From contig NZ_VCBL01000001.1 of the NCBI RefSeq assembly GCF_007896435.1, forward strand, positions 1,207,345 to 1,271,344: DNA of 64,000 nucleotides, read 5' to 3'. Each line of letters begins with the position of its first letter. Within the stretch, counting starts at the first letter, position 1. The notes below the pieces were generated by a model. The model ran no database searches and had not been told where the DNA came from. It saw only the letters and a program-made list of their open reading frames with translations. This document shows positions 1 through 8,552 of this stretch, one piece after another. This DNA comes from Rummeliibacillus suwonensis. Lineage in GTDB: Bacteria; Bacillota; Bacilli; Bacillales_A; Planococcaceae. The translations under genes and the position numbers were made by a program.

Positions 1-105
1 AGAATGCTAAAAGAAGTGAAAAGTGTAATCCCCCATTCATTTATTGCAAACGATTTGGAAGAGTTTTGTTGGTCGCATGGGAATTTAGAAATCGCAAAAA
101 AATAG
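1..105 (+). CDS. C-terminal end of an unidentified gene (partial)
   Basis: An open frame enters from the left edge and ends with TAG at 103-105, leaving 34 residues that finish in ...FCWSHGNLEIAKK. The composition is that of ordinary coding sequence, but the fragment is too short for me to name a family. It lies upstream of the allantoin genes on the same strand, so it could belong to a purine-catabolism locus, but 670 bp separate it from allC and nothing in the fragment proves the link. Confidence 0.45.
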   Translation, partial: RMLKEVKSVIPHSFIANDLEEFCWSHGNLEIAKK

Positions 106-774
106 AAAAATGTGTAAAAAATCTCTATCAAAAATTATTTGCTCTTTGTTCTTTTTGAAAATTTCAGACTGCTAACAAGCGTTATACAGACAAAGTGGAA
201 AAAGGAAAACGCAAGTTATCAGTCTGAAAATAAATAGGAGGCTTCAACCTCAAGCTACTAACTGCTTTGATGGCACCGAGGATCATCGCTGTTATAGCTT
301 GGATTGTATTATACGCTTGTAAGTAATCGAAAGTTTGTGCAAATGCCTTAGTTTTTATTAAATAAAATCAGGTGTGTTCACAGACTTGGCCTCAACTCCA
401 GAGTCACTATGTTCCTGTAATGCTTTTTCGTAGGACTTTAAATAAATCCCCCTGAACTAATAATCATGAAAGAAATGTGTATACATTTTCGAGGAGTCAC
501 CGTCCTCCATTCACTCCAAAACTATCAAAATTAGTCAGCGTTAACTATTCGTTCTCAAGAAGAGAAGATTTTATGAAATTGATTCATTTATATATCATTT
601 TCCTTTGAATCCACTGAAATTTATGTTATAGAAACTAACATAAAAAGTTAATAATTCGAACGTGATTTAGCTAAATTATCTAAAAAAAGGTATTACTTTC
701 TACAAAAGCTCTAATGAACTCCGTCTGTTCTTTTTTTAAAATATAGATACAGCAAACAGAAGGGCGGGACATCA
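106..774. other. Long intergenic region with an imperfect inverted repeat
   Basis: No convincing gene. A 22-nt arm at 162-183 pairs with 208-229 (three mismatches, 24-nt loop); the 3' arm is followed by AGGAGG at 236-241 but no good start codon. A short hydrophobic frame around 250-330 (...LTALMAPRIIAVIAWIVLY...) has no start at a proper distance from that ribosome site and may be a gene remnant. The stretch near 478-500 (TGTGTATACATTTTCGAGGA) resembles the GC-richer repeat seen at 47135-47400. Confidence 0.5.
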
Positions 775-2034
775 ATGCTAAGGCTTTATTCATCTGAAAA
801 ATATAGAAGTGTTAAGCATTTTATAGATTGGTTAGCAACTTTTGGAGAAACAGAAGATGGTGGGGTGACAAGACTTCTTTATACGAAAGAATGGAAAAAT
901 GCTCAAAATGCACTTAAGCAAGAGATGAGCGGAATAGGGATGGAAACATATTTTGATACAGTTGGAAATCTATTTGGTCGTATTGAAGGAATAAAAGATA
1001 AACAACATGTTATTTTAACCGGATCACATATCGATACGGTAGTAGATGGTGGCAAATATGATGGTACCTATGGCGTTATCGCTAGTCTTTTAGCCACCAA
1101 AATGTTGCTTGATCAATATGGACGTCCGCAAAAAACAATCGAAGTAGTTTCGCTATGTGAAGAAGAGGGAAGCCGATTTCCACTTACGTATTGGGGATCT
1201 AAGAATATTACTGGAGAATATTCCTTGGAAAATATTAGATACTTAAGGGATTTAAATGATATCTCATTCCAACATGCAATGGGGGAGGCCGGATTTCCAA
1301 TCTCATCTTATCAAAACAAAAAGCGAAATGATATTAAGCGTTTTATAGAAGTGCATATCGAACAAGGATCTATTTTAGAAAAAAATAAGGCAGATATTGG
1401 ATTAGTTACTCACATAGTTGGTCAATGCCGTTTTACAGTACAACTGATAGGTGAAAGTAATCACGCAGGAACTACACCAATGGCTGAGCGAAAAGATCCA
1501 ATGGTTTGTGCTGCAAATTGCATTGTTACATTAACTAAAAAAGCAGAGGCATCTTATTACCAAGGTTTAAGAGTAACAGTTGGCAGTATAAATGCAGAAC
1601 CTAACGTTTCGAATGTCATTGCTAAAAGTGTTTCTTTTACTTTAGATGTTCGGCATCACGAAAAAGATATTTTACAAGAATATTGTGAAGATATGATTCA
1701 AATGATTAAAGAAAAGGCTATGAAAAGCGGTATTCAAATTAGTATAAAAAAATGGGCAGATAGTGAACCAGTAGCTTTAGATACTTCACTACATAGCCTG
1801 ATGAGAAAAATTGTTAAAAATAAAGGCTTACGAGATATGGAGATGGTTAGTGGAGCGGGACATGATTCACAAATTTTAGGCATTCATTATCCAACGACTT
1901 TATTTTTTGTCCCAAGCCATAAGGGTATCAGCCATTCGCCATTAGAATTTACATCACTTCAAGACCTAGAGAATGGTGTATCAGTATTAAAAGAAGTTCT
2001 TTATAAATTAGCCTATGAAGGAGTGGAATTATAA
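775..2034 (+). CDS. allC: Allantoate amidohydrolase (M20 family)
   Basis: Predicted cytosolic enzyme that hydrolyses allantoate to ureidoglycine/ureidoglycolate, CO2 and ammonia in purine-ring breakdown. At 419 aa it has the usual length of the AllC/hydantoinase-carbamoylase branch of metallopeptidase family M20. Visible metal-site motifs are GSHIDTV (His85), DGGKYDGTYG (Asp96), SLCEEEGSRF (Glu130/131) and EVHIEQG; the dimerisation-domain stretch GESNHAGTTPM and the late GAGHDSQ motif are also present. The ATG at 775 follows an AAGGGCGGG-type ribosome site. Its stop codon overlaps the next start by one base, and allantoinase follows, which favours allantoate over hydantoin or N-carbamoyl-amino-acid substrates. 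B. subtilis calls the equivalent gene pucF. Confidence 0.9.
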   Translation: MLRLYSSEKYRSVKHFIDWLATFGETEDGGVTRLLYTKEWKNAQNALKQEMSGIGMETYFDTVGNLFGRIEGIKDKQHVILTGSHIDTVVDGGKYDGTYGVIASLLATKMLLDQYGRPQKTIEVVSLCEEEGSRFPLTYWGSKNITGEYSLENIRYLRDLNDISFQHAMGEAGFPISSYQNKKRNDIKRFIEVHIEQGSILEKNKADIGLVTHIVGQCRFTVQLIGESNHAGTTPMAERKDPMVCAANCIVTLTKKAEASYYQGLRVTVGSINAEPNVSNVIAKSVSFTLDVRHHEKDILQEYCEDMIQMIKEKAMKSGIQISIKKWADSEPVALDTSLHSLMRKIVKNKGLRDMEMVSGAGHDSQILGIHYPTTLFFVPSHKGISHSPLEFTSLQDLENGVSVLKEVLYKLAYEGVEL

Positions 2035-2276
2035 TGAAGTATCATCTCTTACAATCACCAAACCGTACAATTTTGGCGCCTAGATCGGTAGAAGTTGTTT
2101 CAAGGGTGCTTCAATCCATGAAACCATCAGAGCAAAATCGATTATTTATCGTTAATGCGGTACAATCTGTACGAATTCGTTATGGATACGAACCAAAACG
2201 TGTGCAAGCAGTAGCGGCAGCATTTGACTTTTATGGAGTCCCAAGTTATTCAATTGAATCAGGTGTTTACAAATGA
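2034..2276 (+). CDS. 80-aa protein coupled between allC and allB
   Basis: I do not recognise this family. The frame is open for 80 codons, starts on the base that ends allC (TAATG) and ends overlapping the start of allB (ATGATGA), so it is almost certainly translated as part of the operon; GAAGGAG lies just before the start, inside allC. The product is basic and soluble-looking, with a central helix-rich part (VVSRVLQSMKPSEQNRLFIV) and no membrane segment or obvious metal motif. The context implies a role in allantoin or ureide use (accessory subunit or regulator); that is inference only. Confidence 0.75.
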   Translation: MKYHLLQSPNRTILAPRSVEVVSRVLQSMKPSEQNRLFIVNAVQSVRIRYGYEPKRVQAVAAAFDFYGVPSYSIESGVYK

Positions 2277-3571
2277 TGATATTATCAGGAGCATTGGTAG
2301 TTGAGCCTCATCAAGTGACACATTCAGACATTGCTATTCAAAATGGAAAGATTTTTGCGATAGGACCTAATTTGAGAAAAACGAATGCACAACAAGTAGA
2401 TGTGACTGGAAAGATTATTATGCCAGGGGTTATAGATACACATGTTCATATCAATGAACCTGGAAACGAAGAGTGGGAGGGCTTTGAAACAGGAACATAC
2501 ATGCTAGCTGCAGGGGGTGTTACTACTTTTTTTGATATGCCATTGAACAGTAATCCACCTACCATTAATCTTCCTGCTTTCCAGCTTAAAAAACAATTAG
2601 CAAAGAAAAAATCATGTATCGATTTTCGACTTTGGGGAGGATTGGTACCTTCGAATTTATCACAGTTACATACATTAGCTGAAAATGGGGCTATAGGATT
2701 TAAGGCTTTTCTTTCTGATTCCGGGTTCCTACCTTTTTCATCCGTTAGTGACAGGATCCTGCTGCAAGGAATGTTTGAAATAGCGAAGATAGGAAAAATT
2801 CTAGCACTTCATGCAGAAAGTGATACGATCACATCTTTGCTTGCACAACAAAAGATAAAAAATGGAGCTTGTACTGCCCAAGATTATAACGAATCTCGTC
2901 CAGTTGTCGCAGAGGTAGAAGCAGTGCAACGTGCATTAGCTTATGCAAAAGTGACAGGATGTGCTCTACATTTTGTCCATATAAGCACACCACAATCAGT
3001 AGAAATTATCCACCACGCTAAACAATGCGGACAAGATGTAACGCTAGAAACTTGCCCGCATTATTTACTTTTTAATGATACAGCATACGATGCACATCAT
3101 GTTTATGCTAAATGTGCACCACCCTTACGTTCTGAGTCTTTGCGTAGAGAGTTGATTCAACAATTGGTTGAAGGTAAAATTGACTATGTCGCATCTGATC
3201 ATTCCCCTTGTCCCGCTTATATGAAAGAAGTAGGTAGAAATAATTATTTTGATGTTTGGGGCGGTGTTAGTGGAGGACAATTTACACTTCTTTCTATTTT
3301 ACAAATTGCTGAACAATATGGTTTAACGTTAACAGAAGTAGCTCGATTAACTTCACAAGCACCTGCTGAAAGATTTGGTTTAAAGACAAAGGGGAAATTA
3401 GCGGTGGGAATGGATGCGGATTTTGTCATTGTTGAGAAAAAAGCATTTACAGTAGATAAAGATCAAATCTTTGCAAAGCATAAAGGGAATATCTATCAAG
3501 ATCATACATTTGCGCATCGAATTGTTAGCACTTATTTAAATGGAAAGTTGGTATTCCAAGCTGATGAATAA
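2273..3571 (+). CDS. allB: Allantoinase
   Basis: Cyclic amidohydrolase that opens allantoin to allantoate, the step before AllC. The 432 aa match the family length. The metal-binding signature DTHVHINEPG gives His57 and His59; GFKAFLSDSGF carries the lysine expected to be carboxylated (Lys144); further ligands lie in ALHAES and HFVHIS, and SDHSPC holds the catalytic Asp (about 309). The EGFETGTYMLAAGGVTTFFD stretch is typical of allantoinase rather than dihydropyrimidinase. Two ATGs (2273, 2276) are possible starts; both overlap the upstream frame, so translation is probably coupled. The three-gene operon has no visible terminator directly after it; a repeat element follows. Confidence 0.92.
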   Translation: MMILSGALVVEPHQVTHSDIAIQNGKIFAIGPNLRKTNAQQVDVTGKIIMPGVIDTHVHINEPGNEEWEGFETGTYMLAAGGVTTFFDMPLNSNPPTINLPAFQLKKQLAKKKSCIDFRLWGGLVPSNLSQLHTLAENGAIGFKAFLSDSGFLPFSSVSDRILLQGMFEIAKIGKILALHAESDTITSLLAQQKIKNGACTAQDYNESRPVVAEVEAVQRALAYAKVTGCALHFVHISTPQSVEIIHHAKQCGQDVTLETCPHYLLFNDTAYDAHHVYAKCAPPLRSESLRRELIQQLVEGKIDYVASDHSPCPAYMKEVGRNNYFDVWGGVSGGQFTLLSILQIAEQYGLTLTEVARLTSQAPAERFGLKTKGKLAVGMDADFVIVEKKAFTVDKDQIFAKHKGNIYQDHTFAHRIVSTYLNGKLVFQADE

Positions 3572-3626
3572 ATTTTTATAGCATGTTTTCTTTGCCAGAA
3601 GCAATATCATTGAATTTATTTATCAC

Positions 3627-3989
3627 GTGTGTTGATTTTACAAAAATTAGGGATTCTTATTTGGTGTAATTTTTGAAAAACCTTGTATTTTTAGGACCAT
3701 TTATAAAGATCTTCGCTGCGGCTTGCTCGAGTCCTCGAAAATGCAAGCATTTCCTTCGTGCGGTGTGATTCGAGGAAGAAAATTCAACGTCCCGCGAGAA
3801 AAGCGAATAGATGAGACTCCGCAGCGTAGCGATTAAGGAACGGGGGCTAAGGGCGCCACGTCCTGTGGCAACGACTCCGTGACCAACATCCTGTTGCCCC
3901 CAGCATTCGCCCGCAGGAAAGCGAGCAAGCCTTCGCTGCAATCAACGAATTCCTCTATTTTTATGGATTAAATTGGATAATCAACACGT
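3627..3989. repeat. Intergenic repeat with GTGTTGATT / AATCAACAC ends
   Basis: About 360 bp bounded by CGTGTGTTGATT on the left and GGATAATCAACACG on the right, i.e. short terminal inverted repeats. The interior is GC-richer than its surroundings and contains GCGAGCAAGCC-type motifs and the palindromic module CCACGTCCTGTGG. Related copies lie at 6513-6700, 19486-19571, 26124-26425 and 57797-58047. It carries no credible gene and looks like a non-coding mobile repeat (MITE-like). Confidence 0.7.
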
Positions 3990-4013
3990 CTGTTTATTTA
4001 TATAAAAATCAAT

Positions 4014-4165
4014 TTTATCCCGCGTTAACGGGCAGTATGACCCCCACCACAAGGTTTAGAGAGAAGCGAGAAAGATAGGTGGGGATCAACTGTAAAAGCC
4101 CGATTGGTTCAGCTAACCATCAGTGGGGGATGAAGAAAACCCCACTGATGGAAGCTTCACTTTAC
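4014..4165. repeat. bcr1-like repeat, copy 1
   Basis: Starts TTTATCCCGCGTTAACGGGC and ends GGAAGCTTCACTTTA. Two strong stems are visible: the CCCGCGTTAACGGG palindrome and CCATCAGTGGGGG paired with CCCCACTGATGG. I recognise the type from the TTTAT-flanked bcr1 repeats of the Bacillus cereus group; the assignment is from memory, not a search. Confidence 0.7.
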
Positions 4166-4167
4166 CA

Positions 4168-4250
4168 ATCATTTTCTTCTTAAAAAATACGCTAATATAC
4201 AATTTTGATAGTTGTGGAGCGAACGGCTACGACTTTTTGAAAAATGAAAT
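4168..4250. repeat. Partial copy of the repeat seen whole near 47135-47400
   Basis: The stretch TTTTCTTCTTAAAAAAT...TTTTGATAGTTGTGGAGCG is nearly identical to the left end of the 47135-47400 element and then stops matching. Confidence 0.5.
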
Positions 4251-4354
4251 ATATGCCTTTTTTGTATGCAGAAAGTTGGACATTTGCAGATAAGAAATCA
4301 CAATGGATTGTTAGAGATATATGTAATGTGGAGTGAATTAAATTTAAAAAAATA

Positions 4355-4383
4355 TTGACAGTTTCTAAAAAGTATCATATATT
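4355..4383 (+). promoter_or_regulatory. Sigma-A promoter for the siroheme operon
   Basis: TTGACA at 4355-4360 and TATATT at 4378-4383 with an exact 17-bp spacer, upstream of the 4554 gene. The leader of roughly 160 nt shows no SAM-riboswitch or T-box signature that I can recognise. Confidence 0.65.
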
Positions 4384-4553
4384 ATTTTTACAAGAATAGT
4401 AGGAATTGAAAAGATCGCTTACTAGAAAACTAGAGGCTCTTATTTTTTATTATTATATACGATGTATCTAGTATCATTGCTATATAAATATAAAATAATA
4501 GGAGTTTTTTTGCTTTTTAAAGGATTTTTTCGCGATAAAAGGGGATTAAATAT

Positions 4554-5324
4554 ATGGGGAAAGTATATATTGTGGGAGCAGGTCCAGGAGATATAGATTT
4601 AATAACAGTCAAAGGCTTGCATTGTATTCAAGAAGCAGATGTTATTATGTATGATCGCTTGGTCAATAAAGGATTATTAAAATATGCAAAATCAGGTGCC
4701 CAACTAATCTTCTGTGGTAAATTACCAAATCGCCATGCAATGATACAAGAATATATCAATCAATCATTAGTAGATTATGCACAGGAAGGAAAGATCGTCA
4801 CACGCTTAAAGGGTGGAGATCCTTTCGTTTTTGGTCGTGGTGCAGAGGAAGCTGAATTTTTGTCAGATCATCATATTGTCTTTGAAATTGTTCCAGGTAT
4901 TACTTCTGGTATCGCGGCTCCAGCATATGCGGGTATCCCGGTCACACATCGTGATATAAGTTCAAGTTTTGCTATTGTCACGGGTCATATGGGAGATGGG
5001 AAAGCTGATTCGATAAAATGGGAAAGCTTAGCGAAGGGAGTTGATACACTGGCAATTTATATGGGTGTATATAATCTTCCATATATAGTTTCACAGTTGC
5101 TACGTTGTGGAAGGAATCCAAAAACACCAGTTGCGCTAGTCCATTGGGGTACATATGAAAGGCAGAAGACTGTTACAGGGACGTTAGAAACAATTGTACA
5201 AACTGTCAAACAACATGCGCTCGAAAATCCAAGCATGATTATCGTAGGAGAGGTCGTCAATTTGCGACAAAAAATTCAATGGTTTGAAAATCACAAAGAG
5301 GAACTTCAACAAATTCCTATTTAA
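4554..5324 (+). CDS. cobA: Uroporphyrinogen-III C-methyltransferase (SUMT)
   Basis: Transfers two methyl groups from SAM to uroporphyrinogen III, giving precorrin-2, the first branch step to siroheme. The 256 aa are a single SUMT domain with no fused precorrin-2 dehydrogenase. Motifs: N-terminal GAGPGDIDLITVKG (SAM loop), then VTRLKGGDPFVFGRGAEE, VPGITSG and AYAGIPVTHR. It heads a run with SirB, a DUF2292 protein and then CysJI, so the siroheme is most likely for sulfite reductase rather than cobalamin. B. subtilis counterparts are YlnD and NasF. No precorrin-2 dehydrogenase gene (ylnF-like) is seen in the window. Confidence 0.9.
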   Translation: MGKVYIVGAGPGDIDLITVKGLHCIQEADVIMYDRLVNKGLLKYAKSGAQLIFCGKLPNRHAMIQEYINQSLVDYAQEGKIVTRLKGGDPFVFGRGAEEAEFLSDHHIVFEIVPGITSGIAAPAYAGIPVTHRDISSSFAIVTGHMGDGKADSIKWESLAKGVDTLAIYMGVYNLPYIVSQLLRCGRNPKTPVALVHWGTYERQKTVTGTLETIVQTVKQHALENPSMIIVGEVVNLRQKIQWFENHKEELQQIPI

Positions 5325-5337
5325 TGAGGTGTAGTTG

Positions 5338-6093
5338 ATGAAAGCGGTACTATATGTGGCCCACGGCAGTCGAGTGGAAGAAGGGAATCAACAAGCTATC
5401 TCATTTCTGAAAGAGGTTCAAAAGGAAATACAAGTACCCATACAGGAAATTTGTTTTTTAGAATTGGTTGAACCTACAGTGGAGCAAGGAATGACAAATT
5501 GTATTTTAAAAGGTGCTACAGAGATAGCAATCGTACCTATTTTACTATTAACTGCCAAGCATGCTAAAAAAGATATTCCTTTAAAAATCGAGAGGGGAAA
5601 ACAACAATATCCAAAGGTCAAGTTTTCGTATGGTCGTCCACTGGGCATTGATCATCGATTAATCCAAACGATTTATAAAAGGATTGTTGAAAGTAATATC
5701 CCTATAACCAATAAGTCTGAAGTGCTTTTAATTGGTCGTGGCAGTAGTGATCCTGCCACATGGAGAGATTTCTTAGAAATTGCCACACAGCTTAAGCTCA
5801 AATTTGGTATTCGTAAGGTAGAGATTGCCTTTCTTTACGGTAAGGGTCCGCAGTTTGATACTTATTTACAAATATTAAAAGAAAGGCAATCAGAGCAACT
5901 ATTTATCGTTCCTTATTTGTTATTCCAAGGAAAGCTGAGACAAGGAATCGATCGTAAATTGAATGAAACTAAAATCCCTCAAAATGTAATTATTTGTAAT
6001 AGTTTGGGATATGACGAATGTGTAAAGGAAGTAGTTGTTGACCGTGTACGGGAAGTTTTAAACCCATTTCAACTAAAAGAGGTGGTGATATGA
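5338..6093 (+). CDS. sirB: Sirohydrochlorin ferrochelatase (SirB/CbiX type)
   Basis: Inserts Fe2+ into sirohydrochlorin, the last step to siroheme. Two CbiX-like halves are visible: the first opens MKAVLYVAHGSR with the metal-binding His9, the second opens LLIGRGSSDP. About 251 aa agrees with the two-domain Bacillus SirB/YlnE type. I prefer ATG 5338 over the TTG at 5335 because GAGGTG lies a suitable 6 nt upstream. It lies 13 nt downstream of the SUMT gene and its stop overlaps the next small gene, so the three form one operon. Confidence 0.88.
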   Translation: MKAVLYVAHGSRVEEGNQQAISFLKEVQKEIQVPIQEICFLELVEPTVEQGMTNCILKGATEIAIVPILLLTAKHAKKDIPLKIERGKQQYPKVKFSYGRPLGIDHRLIQTIYKRIVESNIPITNKSEVLLIGRGSSDPATWRDFLEIATQLKLKFGIRKVEIAFLYGKGPQFDTYLQILKERQSEQLFIVPYLLFQGKLRQGIDRKLNETKIPQNVIICNSLGYDECVKEVVVDRVREVLNPFQLKEVVI

Positions 6094-6254
6094 TGGAGAC
6101 TGATACTAAACCAACAAACGAGTATTTACGCAAAACATTAAGTGAAATCATTAGCAAAATCCAATATGGTTCTGTTCGAATTATTATTCAAGATAGCTAT
6201 ATTATCCAAATTGAAAAGCAAGAAAAAAAGCGTTATAAAATAAAACTGCAATAA
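6090..6254 (+). CDS. DUF2292 (YezD-type) small protein
   Basis: A 54-aa frame overlapping the sirB stop (ATATGATGG) behind a good AGAGGTGG ribosome site. The pattern IISKIQYGSVRIIIQDSYI followed by VQIE-like IIQIEKQEKKRYKI matches the small DUF2292/YezD family, which is often found beside sulfur-assimilation genes in Firmicutes. The function is unknown to me; a short strand-rich fold is likely. Its position between siroheme synthesis and sulfite reductase supports a sulfur link (inference). Confidence 0.75.
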   Translation: MMETDTKPTNEYLRKTLSEIISKIQYGSVRIIIQDSYIIQIEKQEKKRYKIKLQ

Positions 6255-6340
6255 AATCAATTTCACACAGTGTGAGTCAAATAGCTCATTAGTGTGAGAT
6301 AAAAATTTTTCGACGCCTTTTATTTAATATCACGTGGGAA

Positions 6341-6512
6341 GAGCGAATAAAGTCTCGGAAAGAGCAAAAACCCATCCGAGAGAGCGAATAACCCCTTGGA
6401 TAGAGCAAATAAAGTCCCTGAGAGAGCAAATAACTTCTCTGAAAGAGCAAATAAACCTTCCGAGAGAGCGAATAACCCCACGAAAAGAGCGAATAAATCA
6501 CGGGAAAAGTGA
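6341..6512. repeat. Array of GAGCRAATAA units with 21-bp period
   Basis: GAGC starts fall at 6341, 6362, 6382, 6403, 6424, 6445, 6466 and 6487, with a decayed ninth unit near 6508. Seven intervals are 21, 20, 21, 21, 21, 21, 21. The ten-base core GAGCGAATAA/GAGCAAATAA is kept while the rest of each unit varies. A second array in opposite orientation lies at 45044-45153. Confidence 0.85.
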
Positions 6513-6700
6513 ACGTTGAGACCCAGCATGAGTAATTAAGGAGCGGAGTTGTGGTGCGCCATGTCCTGTGGCAACGACTCCATGACCAATGTCTTGTTGC
6601 CCCAAGGAGGTTCAAACCGTCCCAGTAGGAAAGCGAGCAAGTCATAGCCGAAATCGGCAAACATACTATATTTTGTGGGGAAAGTTGGATAATCAACACG
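6513..6700. repeat. Repeat ending in GGATAATCAACACG (copy 2, left end missing)
   Basis: Shares GAAAGCGAGCAAG, the palindrome-bearing module CCATGTCCTGTGGCAACGAC and the right terminus TTGGATAATCAACACG with the 3627-3989 element. No left GTGTTGATT end is found; the 21-bp array occupies that position. Confidence 0.6.
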
Positions 6701-6744
6701 CTTGAAAGTAAACATTACCATTAACCAATCTGAGGTGAATCAAT

Positions 6745-8535
6745 TTGACATTAAAAGTTATCAACAGTCCATTTAGCGAAAAACAGGTAAAGCTACTAAA
6801 TGAACTGTTACCACATTTAACACACGAACAAAAAATATGGTTAAATGGTTATTTGAGTGCACCAAACGCTGCTGTTGAAGTGACAGTAGATGAAAAGGAA
6901 CAGAAAAAACCGTTAGAAAGTAAAACAATTACAGCTACTGTTTTGTATGGTTCACAAACTGGGAATAGCCAATCTCTAGCAGAAAAATTTTCACAACAAC
7001 TGAAAGAAAATCAAGTAGATGTAACAATATCATCTTTGGCTGATTTTCCGACAAAGAATTTAAAAAAAATCGATCATTTAATTATCATTACAAGTACACA
7101 CGGGGATGGAGAACCGCCAGATAATGCTATTCCATTTTATGATTTTTTGCATAGTAAACGTGCGCCCAAATTAGACCATCTTCAATATGCAGTTCTTGCT
7201 TTAGGAGATAGTTCCTATGAATATTTTTGTAAAGCTGGTGCAGACATCGATGAACAGCTAAAAAAATTAGGAGCTAGTCCTTTGATTGAAAGAGCAGACT
7301 GTGATTTAGATTTTCATGACGATGCACAAAATTGGTTTACACAATTACAACAAGAATTATTGAAATCTTCTGTTAAAATGGATTCTATACAAAATGTGAG
7401 TACCAAAACGCAACCGTCTTCTGCGTATGATCGTCAAAATCCCTTCCAAGCCAAAGTATTAGAGAAGATTAATCTTAATATGAATGGCTCAGACAAAGAA
7501 ACCTATCATCTAGAGTTATCGATAGAGGGTTCTGGATTAGCATTTGAGCCGGGAGATAGTCTAGGGATTTATCCGAAAAACAATTTAGCACTCGTCACTC
7601 AGCTATTAAATGCTTTAAATTTTGAAAAAGATACACAGGTAAAGTTTGATGGTAAAACAGAAAGTCTATTATCAACTTTGTGGAATCGTGCTGAGATGAC
7701 TGTTTTATCGAAACCTTTATTGCAAAAGATCACTAACTTTACTGAAAGTGAAAGATTAGCAGAACTTCTTGCGAATGATGGATGGAAGGATTATGTAATT
7801 GGTAGAGATTTATTAGATGTAGTAGAGGATTTTGCACCATTTACTTGGACAGCACAACAGTTTGTGGAACTTTTAAGAAAAATCCCCCCTCGTTTATATT
7901 CTATTGCAAGCAGTTATGAGGCCAATCCTGATGAGGTTCATTTAACAATCGGGAGAGTTCAATATGACTCTTATGATCGGACACGCTTTGGCGTATGCTC
8001 CAATAGCATTGCTGAAGAAATAGAAATTGGTGATACTTTACCTGTTTTTGTTCAGCATAACCCGAACTTTAAGTTACCTGAAGATCCACAGACACCAATA
8101 ATACTGATTGGTGCGGGAACTGGGGTTGCACCATTCCGCTCATTTATAGAGCAACGGGAAGAGATAGAAGCTAAAGGTGATGCTTGGTTATTCTTTGGAG
8201 ATCAGCATTTTGTAACAGACTTTCTTTATCAAATTGAATGGCAACGTTGGTTAAAAGAAGGTTATTTAACCAAAATGAATGTTGCTTTCTCTCGTGATAC
8301 AGAACAGAAAGTTTATGTTCAACATCGCTTAAAAGAAAATGCGGCTGAAGTTTATAAATGGATTGAAAAAGGCGCTGTTATTTATGTATGTGGCGATGAA
8401 AAAACCATGGCACACGATGTTGATGTAACCTTACAAGAGATTTTAGCAGAGCAGGGCGGTCACTCAGCGGAAGAAGCAGCGAAAGCACTGAAAACACTAC
8501 AACAACAGAAGCGGTATCAACGAGATGTTTATTAA
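6745..8535 (+). CDS. cysJ: Sulfite reductase [NADPH] flavoprotein, alpha component
   Basis: Passes electrons from NADPH through FAD and FMN to the CysI hemoprotein. The 596 aa show an N-terminal flavodoxin domain (about 65-205) with [15 protein letters not shown] and [12 protein letters not shown], then a FAD domain with [10 protein letters not shown] and [11 protein letters not shown], then the NADPH domain with [16 protein letters not shown] and [11 protein letters not shown], ending RYQRDVY as CysJ proteins do. Translation starts at TTG 6745, seven bases after TGAGGTG. CysI follows after 14 nt. It is separated from the siroheme genes by repeats, so it probably has its own promoter. Confidence 0.94.
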   Translation: MTLKVINSPFSEKQVKLLNELLPHLTHEQKIWLNGYLSAPNAAVEVTVDEKEQKKPLESKTITATVLYGSQTGNSQSLAEKFSQQLKENQVDVTISSLADFPTKNLKKIDHLIIITSTHGDGEPPDNAIPFYDFLHSKRAPKLDHLQYAVLALGDSSYEYFCKAGADIDEQLKKLGASPLIERADCDLDFHDDAQNWFTQLQQELLKSSVKMDSIQNVSTKTQPSSAYDRQNPFQAKVLEKINLNMNGSDKETYHLELSIEGSGLAFEPGDSLGIYPKNNLALVTQLLNALNFEKDTQVKFDGKTESLLSTLWNRAEMTVLSKPLLQKITNFTESERLAELLANDGWKDYVIGRDLLDVVEDFAPFTWTAQQFVELLRKIPPRLYSIASSYEANPDEVHLTIGRVQYDSYDRTRFGVCSNSIAEEIEIGDTLPVFVQHNPNFKLPEDPQTPIILIGAGTGVAPFRSFIEQREEIEAKGDAWLFFGDQHFVTDFLYQIEWQRWLKEGYLTKMNVAFSRDTEQKVYVQHRLKENAAEVYKWIEKGAVIYVCGDEKTMAHDVDVTLQEILAEQGGHSAEEAAKALKTLQQQKRYQRDVY

Positions 8536-8552
8536 CAAGGAGGCGCAAGTTG

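Noticed and set aside
3657-3941. Minus-strand frame of 94 codons
   Set aside because: It lies wholly inside the 3627-3989 repeat; similar pseudo-frames appear in other copies of that repeat.
6341-6512. CRISPR array
   Set aside because: Units are 21 bp with a ten-base degenerate core and no unique spacers of constant length; no cas genes are present.
6320-6529. Minus-strand frame giving a seven-residue repeat (LFALSEG-like)
   Set aside because: It is the shadow of the 21-bp array; there is no start signal, and the second array does not keep a matching gene.
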